Source: Bacteroidota bacterium
GTDB taxonomy: Bacteria; Bacteroidota; Bacteroidia; Flavobacteriales; Flavobacteriaceae
Assembly (NCBI GenBank): GCA_021793135.1
Contig: JAJYTI010000112.1
Location: 1-7,186 of the forward strand
Direction: 5' to 3'
Length of the DNA: 7,186 nt
This document shows positions 1-4,472 of the stretch, one piece after another; the first letter of the stretch is position 1; each line of letters opens with the position of its first letter. The notes under the pieces were generated by a model. The model did no database searches, had not been told where the DNA came from, and saw only the letters and a list, made by a program, of their open reading frames with translations. A program made the position numbers and the translations under genes.

Positions 1-297
1 ATTAATAGTAATGGTAGATTTATTCAGCTATCGGCTTTACCTAATGGAACGAGAATTTATGCATATAACGAAGATTATAAATTAGAGAACTCTTTTTATA
101 CTAGAGTACGAGTGGGTAAAATAGATGGCGAGCAACATTTGGAAAAAGAAGTAACATTCCCTAAATCAAATAGTAGTTATCCAGTATTAAAAGCCATAGA
201 TGATCAATATATTCTTGTAGCATGGCAAGAGGATAATCAAAGTATATTCTATAAACACATTTTGGTAACGCAAATCAACGACCTTTATAGAATATAA
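1..297 (+). CDS. C-terminal end of a truncated gene, possibly sialidase/BNR-like beta-propeller
   Basis: The frame is open from the first base of the window to a TAA at 295-297, giving 98 residues with no stop, so this is the 3' end of a gene that begins upstream. A GTG at 112 is in frame, but coding-like sequence continues before it, so it is not a credible start. The residues alternate hydrophobic and polar in short beta-strand-like blocks (NGRFIQLSALPNGTRIYAY; YPVLKAIDDQYILVAWQE). The second block, a Pro followed by a strand ending in Ala-Trp-Gln-Glu, resembles blades of sialidase/BNR beta-propellers, where a phrase like 'vyvaW' is common. No Asp-box, sorting domain or catalytic residue is visible, so the family is a guess from texture. 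It ends 114 bp before the next gene and has no evident link to it. Confidence 0.6.
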   Translation: MNSNGRFIQLSALPNGTRIYAYNEDYKLENSFYTRVRVGKIDGEQHLEKEVTFPKSNSSYPVLKAIDDQYILVAWQEDNQSIFYKHILVTQINDLYRI

Positions 298-311
298 TAA
301 CAATCCGATTT

Positions 312-341
312 ACAGTTCATCCTACTTATTCAACAGTTCGG
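312..341 (+). promoter_or_regulatory. Tandem LytTR-type operator (two 9-bp direct repeats, 12-bp spacer)
   Basis: ACAGTTCAT at 312-320 and ACAGTTCGG at 333-341 lie in direct orientation with 12 bp between them, 21 bp start to start or about two helical turns. Both match every position of the known LytTR-binding consensus [TA][AC][CA]GTTN[AG][TG], and the 12-bp spacing is the one described for AgrA/LytTR sites. They sit just upstream of the operon that encodes a LytTR regulator at 2761-3516, so autoregulation is the natural inference. The sequence match is seen directly; binding is inferred. Confidence 0.75.
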
Positions 342-348
342 TAATTCC

Positions 349-382
349 TTTTTTAAAACGGACATAACAATGTTGAGGTTTG
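349..382 (+). promoter_or_regulatory. Weak candidate Bacteroidota-type promoter of the TPR/kinase/LytTR operon
   Basis: GAGGTTTG at 375-382 differs by one base from the Bacteroidota -7 element TAnnTTTG. A run of six T at 349-354 lies 20 bp upstream, where the -33 element would be, but it lacks the G of TTG. The LytTR sites end only 7 bp before this T-run, the geometry expected of an activator next to a -33 region. Transcription starting here would begin downstream of the ATG at 370, which favours the ATG at 412 for the first gene. Confidence 0.3.
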
Positions 383-411
383 TAATACAAAAACCAATAA
401 AATATAATGTT

Positions 412-1074
412 ATGTACAAAATTGTTATTTACATCACTATGCTATTAAGCGCTTCTATGATGCATGCTCAAGTAGCTAAAAAATCGATAATTATGAATAC
501 GAATTCGTATTCTTATGAAGTCGAAATGAACAAAGCCTTACAGCTATGGGAAAATGAAAAACCTTGGGAAGCTGTAACCGTTTTTGAACAAATTACGGAG
601 ATAGATTCCGAGAAATGGTTGCCATACTACTATATCGCACAGATTCATATTTCTAGTAGTTTTACAGGATCAGATGCAGAGGCTCTTGAAATGAAATTGG
701 AAAAAGCACAAGTCCATTTAGATAAAGGTATGCAAGTGTCTAAAGACAATGCAGAGTTATTCGCGTTACAAGGTCATCTATATTCTGCAAAGATTGTTTC
801 CAATCCACAAAAGTACGGTCGAGCATTATCGGAGAAGGCCATGAGAACGTATACTAAAGCTGTAAAATTAGATCCAGAAAACCCTAGAGTCAAATTAGCA
901 GCTATTGAGTGGAATATTGGATCTGCAAAATATCTTGGCGGTTCGGTTGCATCCAATTGCGAAGCACTAGAAAAAACTATAGAACTTTTCACTAACTTTA
1001 AAGCAAAGGAACCATTTTATCCAACAAGAGGGAAAGAAAGAGCACTTTTCTTACAAGAGGAGTATTGTAAATAA
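412..1074 (+). CDS. Secreted tetratricopeptide-repeat (TPR) protein
   Basis: The protein has 220 residues from the ATG at 412. An in-frame ATG at 370 would add 14 residues, but 412 is preferred because it yields a clean signal peptide: Lys3, a hydrophobic core at about 4-16, and a flavobacterial cleavage context HAQ|V after residue 20. The -7-like element at 375-382 also lies downstream of 370. The mature part is mostly helical with TPR texture: residues 36-68 (ALQLWENEKPWEAVTVFEQI), about 70-108, and 114-160, the last ending with the canonical TPR phrase AVKLDPENP. Such repeats are protein-interaction scaffolds. The product should be periplasmic or envelope-associated, with no lipobox Cys. 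It is the first gene of a run with a histidine kinase 52 bp downstream and the LytTR operator upstream, so it may feed the sensor or be a regulated output; neither role is shown. Two Cys (183 and 219) lie in the C-terminal part. Confidence 0.88.
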   Translation: MYKIVIYITMLLSASMMHAQVAKKSIIMNTNSYSYEVEMNKALQLWENEKPWEAVTVFEQITEIDSEKWLPYYYIAQIHISSSFTGSDAEALEMKLEKAQVHLDKGMQVSKDNAELFALQGHLYSAKIVSNPQKYGRALSEKAMRTYTKAVKLDPENPRVKLAAIEWNIGSAKYLGGSVASNCEALEKTIELFTNFKAKEPFYPTRGKERALFLQEEYCK

Positions 1075-1126
1075 TTAGAGAGATGTAAAAGTTAGTTGTA
1101 GAGTTACTTTAAAATAAAATATAAAG

Positions 1127-2761
1127 GTGAAATTATTAAAGAATATAGTAGGTGCAGCTTTAATAGGAATAATTTTATTCTTTATTACTACTCGAAATGC
1201 AGTAATAATTAACAAAACCTATTTACAATACGAGTTTTATATAACACTTGCTCTATACATTTTATTAACTGTTATTCCGTGTCTCATTGTAAATTACTTT
1301 TATAAGTATATTAGGCATAGAAAGCGTGAGAATTTAAGCAAGTTAAATCGAGTAATTCTTGTATTTGTTGGAGGCTTTTTACTTGTGTTTGCTATCCGAT
1401 TTCTAACTCAATTAGGTATATATTATCTCGTTGAAGAAAGAGTACAAAATTCTACAACTGACTTTTCTACTATTTTAAAAGCTATCGACATTGCAGGGCA
1501 TATAATGAACTATACTAATGATGCGTTTGTTATAAGTATTATATATCTGTATCTAAATTATAATGCTAGTGTTCGAGATTCAGAAGTAAAAGAGCAAAAG
1601 GTTATAGCAAAAACTGAATCGGCTAGATTTGAAGCATTAAAAAGCCAATTAGACCCACACTTTTTGTTTAATAGTTTGAACGTGTTGACGGGTTTAATCG
1701 AAGAAAATCCAGAGCTAGCTTCTAAGTTCACCACTTCTTTATCTAAAGTATATCGATATGTGTTAGAACAAAAGAATAAGGAACTAGTGACGCTAGAAGA
1801 AGAATTGGAATTTGCAAGGGTGTATTTGTCTTTGTTAACCACTCGATTTGAAAATAGCTTGGAATGTTCACTTCCTATAGAGCTGAAAAATCCTGAAGTG
1901 AAAGTAGTACCATTATCCTTGCAGTTACTGCTAGAGAATGCCGTAAAACATAATCAAATCACGGAACAGAATAAGTTGGTTATCTCGATTTATGAACAGG
2001 ATGATTATTTAATCGTTTCTAATAATCTACAACCAAAGAATATTTTAAAGCAGAGTACAGGTCTAGGATTAAAGAATATTCAAGAGCGTTATGCTTTATT
2101 TACGGATGCATCCGTGTTAATCGATAAAACAACAGATGAATTTCGTGTAGGAATTCCGTTGTTAGATCCAAATACAAGAATTGAAATGAATACCGATCAA
2201 TTTATAAATGAAAAAAGATATAAACATGCAAAAGAGCAAGTAGAGGCCATGATGTCATTTAGAACGCACTTCGCCATTTACTTGGTTTTTTGTTTGTTCT
2301 TCATCTTTATGAACATAAGAACAGGAGGTTTTCCATGGGCTATTTTTCCAATAATAGGTTGGGGGATTGGCGTGTTGAGCCATGCTTCTAAAGCGTATAA
2401 TTATTCTATTTTTCCAAAAGCTTGGGAGAAAAGAAAAATAAATCAGTTTATGGGAGCGGATAAAACTGAACTAAACTATTTGCATGCAAAAGAGAAAGTA
2501 GAAAGTCAAAAGAGCTTTTACACAAGTCTGCTTGCCTATATCATAGTAATTGGTTTTTTACTAGCTATAAATTATTACTATCTCAATCGATTTCATAATA
2601 CATGGGTTTTATGGGCATCCATCGGTTGGGGAATAGGAATCTTTTTCCAAGGATTAAATGCTTTTGATGTATGGAAAAGAAATGATGAAAATTGGAAAGA
2701 GAAGAAAATTCAAGAGATATTAGAAAAAGAAGAGTACGATAAATACAAAGACAAACGATAA
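1127..2761 (+). CDS. LytS-family membrane sensor histidine kinase with two C-terminal 2TM domains
   Basis: The 544-residue protein starts at GTG 1127. An in-frame TAA lies at 1115-1117, and no ATG occurs before residue 127, so GTG is effectively forced. N-terminal hydrophobic segments are at about 5-22, 35-58, 76-99 and 131-146. The LytS-type His_kinase region follows a short coiled stretch, with SQLDPHFLFNSLNVL at 173-187 and phosphoacceptor His178. The ATPase N-box LLLENAVKHN (267-276, Asn271) and G-box TGLGLKNIQERY (311-322) are intact. After the catalytic core come two homologous 2TM units: 365-423 (YKHAKEQVE, then GWGIG at 411-415) and 451-513 (YLHAKEKVE, then GWGIG at 500-504), followed by a Lys/Glu-rich tail. 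By family knowledge it should autophosphorylate and pass phosphate to the adjoining LytTR regulator. The stop TAA shares one base with the regulator's ATG (TAATG), indicating translational coupling. No extracellular ligand domain is visible; the TM segments themselves probably sense. Confidence 0.93.
   Translation: MKLLKNIVGAALIGIILFFITTRNAVIINKTYLQYEFYITLALYILLTVIPCLIVNYFYKYIRHRKRENLSKLNRVILVFVGGFLLVFAIRFLTQLGIYYLVEERVQNSTTDFSTILKAIDIAGHIMNYTNDAFVISIIYLYLNYNASVRDSEVKEQKVIAKTESARFEALKSQLDPHFLFNSLNVLTGLIEENPELASKFTTSLSKVYRYVLEQKNKELVTLEEELEFARVYLSLLTTRFENSLECSLPIELKNPEVKVVPLSLQLLLENAVKHNQITEQNKLVISIYEQDDYLIVSNNLQPKNILKQSTGLGLKNIQERYALFTDASVLIDKTTDEFRVGIPLLDPNTRIEMNTDQFINEKRYKHAKEQVEAMMSFRTHFAIYLVFCLFFIFMNIRTGGFPWAIFPIIGWGIGVLSHASKAYNYSIFPKAWEKRKINQFMGADKTELNYLHAKEKVESQKSFYTSLLAYIIVIGFLLAINYYYLNRFHNTWVLWASIGWGIGIFFQGLNAFDVWKRNDENWKEKKIQEILEKEEYDKYKDKR
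2189..2647 (+). repeat. Internal duplication of the 2TM domain within the histidine kinase gene
   Basis: Two copies of the 2TM unit lie 258 bp (86 codons) apart. Shared protein landmarks are H-A-K-E-x-V-E, S-F, a first TM helix, an Asn, a Trp-containing loop and G-W-G-I-G at the start or middle of the second helix. At DNA level, 2225-2244 and 2483-2502 match at 19 of 20 positions (both begin CATGCAAAAGAG), while flanking DNA has diverged. This is compatible with an old tandem domain duplication whose juxtamembrane motif is under strong constraint. Confidence 0.7.
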
Positions 2762-3516
2762 TGAAAGCGATCATCATTGAAGACGAAAAACTTGCGGCAC
2801 GTCGATTAAAACGCATGCTAGAAAAATACGAGGTCCAGGTAGTGCATATGTTAAGTAGCGTAGAGGAGAGTATCGCATGGTTTCATGAGAATACCCATCC
2901 AGATTTAATATTTCTAGATATCCAATTAGGAGACGGGCTCTCTTTTGAGATTTTCGAAGAAATCGATATTAAAACCGCAATCATTTTTACAACCGCTTAT
3001 GATGAATATGCCTTGCAAGCTTTTAAATTAAATAGTATTGATTACTTGCTAAAACCGATCGACGAAGATGAGCTTAAAAAAGCCATTCAGAAATATCAAA
3101 GTTTTAAACCGGTTGGTCAAGACGTGGTAAAGAGCTTTGAGGATATTAAAAAACTATTGGTTAACCCGGTAGAGCAAGAATATAAAAAGCGATTCACAAC
3201 GAAAATTGGGCAGCATATTAAAATCTTTATGATCGATGAGGTGGAATGTTTTTACTCTCAGAATAAAGCGACTTATGCCTATACATTGGACGGAAAAAAC
3301 TATCTGATTGATACCACTTTAGAACAATTAGAAAAAGAATTGGCTCCCCAAACCTTCTTCCGAGTCAATCGTAAGTTCTTCGTAAATATAAATGCTATTA
3401 AAGATATCATTTCATATACCAATTCCCGATTACAATTAAAGCTGAAGCATTATCATGCCGAAGAAGTTATTGTCGCTAGAGAACGAGTAAAAGATTTTAA
3501 ATTATGGTTAGAATAG
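2761..3516 (+). CDS. LytTR-family response regulator (REC + LytTR DNA-binding domain)
   Basis: This 251-residue protein has the usual length and two-domain order of LytR/AlgR/AgrA regulators. The receiver domain spans about 1-115: acidic pair Glu7-Asp8, phosphoacceptor Asp53 in PDLIFLDIQL, Thr77/Thr78 in the switch region, and Lys98-Pro99 in YLLKPI. A linker (about 116-143) leads to the LytTR domain at about 144-250, recognised by the signature FFRVNRKFFVNINAI (199-213). By family knowledge it binds tandem direct repeats as a dimer when phosphorylated. Matching repeats stand at 312-341, upstream of its own operon. Its ATG overlaps the kinase stop by one base, so the kinase is almost certainly its partner. 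All phosphorylation residues are intact. It resembles the many flavobacterial LytTR regulators of unknown regulon, and no specific gene name is warranted. Confidence 0.96.
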   Translation: MKAIIIEDEKLAARRLKRMLEKYEVQVVHMLSSVEESIAWFHENTHPDLIFLDIQLGDGLSFEIFEEIDIKTAIIFTTAYDEYALQAFKLNSIDYLLKPIDEDELKKAIQKYQSFKPVGQDVVKSFEDIKKLLVNPVEQEYKKRFTTKIGQHIKIFMIDEVECFYSQNKATYAYTLDGKNYLIDTTLEQLEKELAPQTFFRVNRKFFVNINAIKDIISYTNSRLQLKLKHYHAEEVIVARERVKDFKLWLE

Positions 3517-3573
3517 CTGATAATTGTAGAAAGTAGAACAATAATATTTATCTTGATTAAAAAAAATCTAACC

Positions 3574-3996
3574 ATGAAAATTTATAAAGCTAAAAAAGGA
3601 AAGACGATTCAAATTTTACTTGTGTTTACAATTGTTTTTCCCATTATTGTCTATTTAATTGGGCAACGAATATTTAGTGAAAAACCATTTCTACTTCTGC
3701 CATTACTTGGGCCAATACTATTTATTTCTTGGATTTACTTCGGAACCAAATATAAAATCGTTGCAGACAAATTGATCTATAGAAATGGGCTTTTAAATGA
3801 TGAAATCTATATCTCGAATATTCAATCTATAAAAAAAGGAACCGATAAAGGTAGTGGTAGCAAACCAGCATTAGCAGATGAGGGATTGCTTATCACTTCT
3901 AAAGGAAGTGAAGAAGTATTTATTTCTCCAGAAAACCCTCAACAAATGATCGCCGACCTTATAAAGCTAAATCCCCATATTCAGATAATCGAGTAA
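3574..3996 (+). CDS. Membrane protein with two TM helices and a bPH_4-type PH-like domain
   Basis: The protein has 140 residues from the ATG at 3574. A TTG at 3553 would add seven residues (MIKKNLT), but the ATG is a better start, and the basic MKIYKAKKGK leads straight into the first helix. TM helices are at about 11-31 and 37-57. The remainder (58-131) fits the bacterial PH-like family bPH_4 (formerly DUF1200): YKIVADKLIYRNGLL, then I-x-x-I-x-S-I (near 80-86), then GSGSKPAL in place of the usual 'SSPALS', and E-V-F-I-S-P-E near 114-120. These small proteins are widespread and their function is unknown; the PH-like part should be cytoplasmic at the membrane. It lies 57 bp after the LytTR regulator on the same strand, so it may be the last gene of that operon or a target of the system. 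The family call is made by eye. Confidence 0.78.
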   Translation: MKIYKAKKGKTIQILLVFTIVFPIIVYLIGQRIFSEKPFLLLPLLGPILFISWIYFGTKYKIVADKLIYRNGLLNDEIYISNIQSIKKGTDKGSGSKPALADEGLLITSKGSEEVFISPENPQQMIADLIKLNPHIQIIE

Positions 3997-4246
3997 TTAC
4001 GCATATTCGTCGCAATCTGTTCTTGGAGTATATGCATGTGTATTACAAAAGCCCGATCGGTTGTAAATACGGTTTATACAGGAAGTTTTTCTGGTGCAAT
4101 GCTAAATCTGCAGTTTATGAATGGAACGTTTTAAAAATATAAACGTTATTGGTTTATATAAGCGAAACTTGAAATCTAAATAATTTAATACCACCGAATC
4201 ATCTAATGATGTATAGGATGCATAGTTCTAGGTAGTTATATAGTGT

Positions 4247-4278
4247 CATAGGAATAAATAAGTATGGTTACTCCTATG
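4247..4278 (+). terminator. Candidate hairpin/terminator between the two gene runs
   Basis: CATAGGA at 4247-4253 pairs perfectly with TCCTATG at 4272-4278. A further GTA/TAC pairing (4262-4264 with 4269-4271) closes an inner loop after an 8-nt bulge. The right arm is followed by TTTATT, a poor U-tract. It is about 250 bp past the stop of the PH-domain gene, far for a simple terminator, so the role is uncertain. Confidence 0.25.
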
Positions 4279-4319
4279 TTTATTCTTGCTTACTAATACT
4301 AGATTCTCTATAGCAATTG

Positions 4320-4358
4320 AAATTGTTTTTATATCTCGGGTATCAAATAAAACAATTT
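4320..4358. repeat. Perfect 10-bp inverted repeat, 19-nt loop
   Basis: AAATTGTTTT at 4320-4329 is the exact reverse complement of AAAACAATTT at 4349-4358. The arms are almost pure A/T, so a DNA hairpin or RNA stem would be weak. It lies 115-153 bp upstream of the permease ATG and could be an operator for a dimeric regulator. A chance palindrome in AT-rich DNA is also possible. Confidence 0.4.
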
Positions 4359-4403
4359 GTTATTTTTAATGTGATATTTTCAAAAATAATCGAATTATAA
4401 AAA

Positions 4404-4432
4404 TTGTTATTTGCGATTTATGTAATAGATTG
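4404..4432 (+). promoter_or_regulatory. Weak candidate promoter of the permease run
   Basis: TTG at 4404-4406 is followed after 19 bp by TAGATTG at 4426-4432, which is one T short of the Bacteroidota -7 element TAnnTTTG. Spacing is right for a -33/-7 pair, and the site lies about 40 bp before the permease ATG. In DNA this AT-rich such matches are frequent, so confidence is low. Confidence 0.22.
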
Positions 4433-4461
4433 TTTTAGTAGTAATAAATTAGTATTCACGT

Positions 4462-4467
4462 AAGGAG
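4462..4467 (+). promoter_or_regulatory. Strong Shine-Dalgarno sequence of the permease gene
   Basis: AAGGAG at 4462-4467 stands 5 bases before the ATG at 4473. It is the only textbook Shine-Dalgarno in the window; the other starts have A-rich leaders. Bacteroidota rarely use such sites, so it fixes this start with confidence and stands out. Confidence 0.7.
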
Positions 4468-4472
4468 TTTAG

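Larger units (their letters stand above)
3997..4472. other. 476-bp intergenic region: possible ORF remnant, then AT-rich DNA with inverted repeats
   Basis: No convincing gene lies here. The first part (about 3997-4140) is less AT-rich and is open in two forward frames: one reads to a TAA at 4140-4142 (36 codons from ATG 4032), the other to a TAA at 4132-4134. They look like a decayed fragment or chance. From about 4140 onward all frames are broken by stops. Inverted repeats are at 4125-4131/4141-4147, 4247-4253/4272-4278 and 4320-4329/4349-4358. The region separates two gene runs, so it should hold the terminator of the first and the promoter of the second. Confidence 0.6.

Noticed and set aside
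370..411. Upstream ATG at 370 as start of the TPR gene
   Set aside because: It would put 14 residues, including polar and basic ones, before an otherwise well-formed signal peptide, and it lies upstream of the candidate -7 element. The ATG at 412 fits better.
774..992. Reverse-strand open frame inside the TPR gene
   Set aside because: It lies wholly within a well-supported gene, with no independent coding or initiation signal.
1088..1096. AAAGTTAGT upstream of the kinase gene also fits the LytTR 9-mer
   Set aside because: No second match stands 12 bp away on either side, and a single degenerate 9-mer is expected by chance several times in this length.
1558..1842. Reverse-strand open frame inside the kinase gene
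   Set aside because: It is antisense to the His-box and dimerisation region; its Ser-rich, low-information translation is typical of a shadow frame.
4053..4060. CCGATCGG 8-bp palindrome
   Set aside because: It is short, has no partner copy in the region and does not sit at a promoter-like position.
4125..4147. AACGTTT/AAACGTT pair considered as an integron attC-like or other recombination site
   Set aside because: The core lacks the GTTRRRY/RYYYAAC pair and no integrase, cassette array or IS ends are nearby. AACGTT is itself palindromic, so the pairing is weak evidence.
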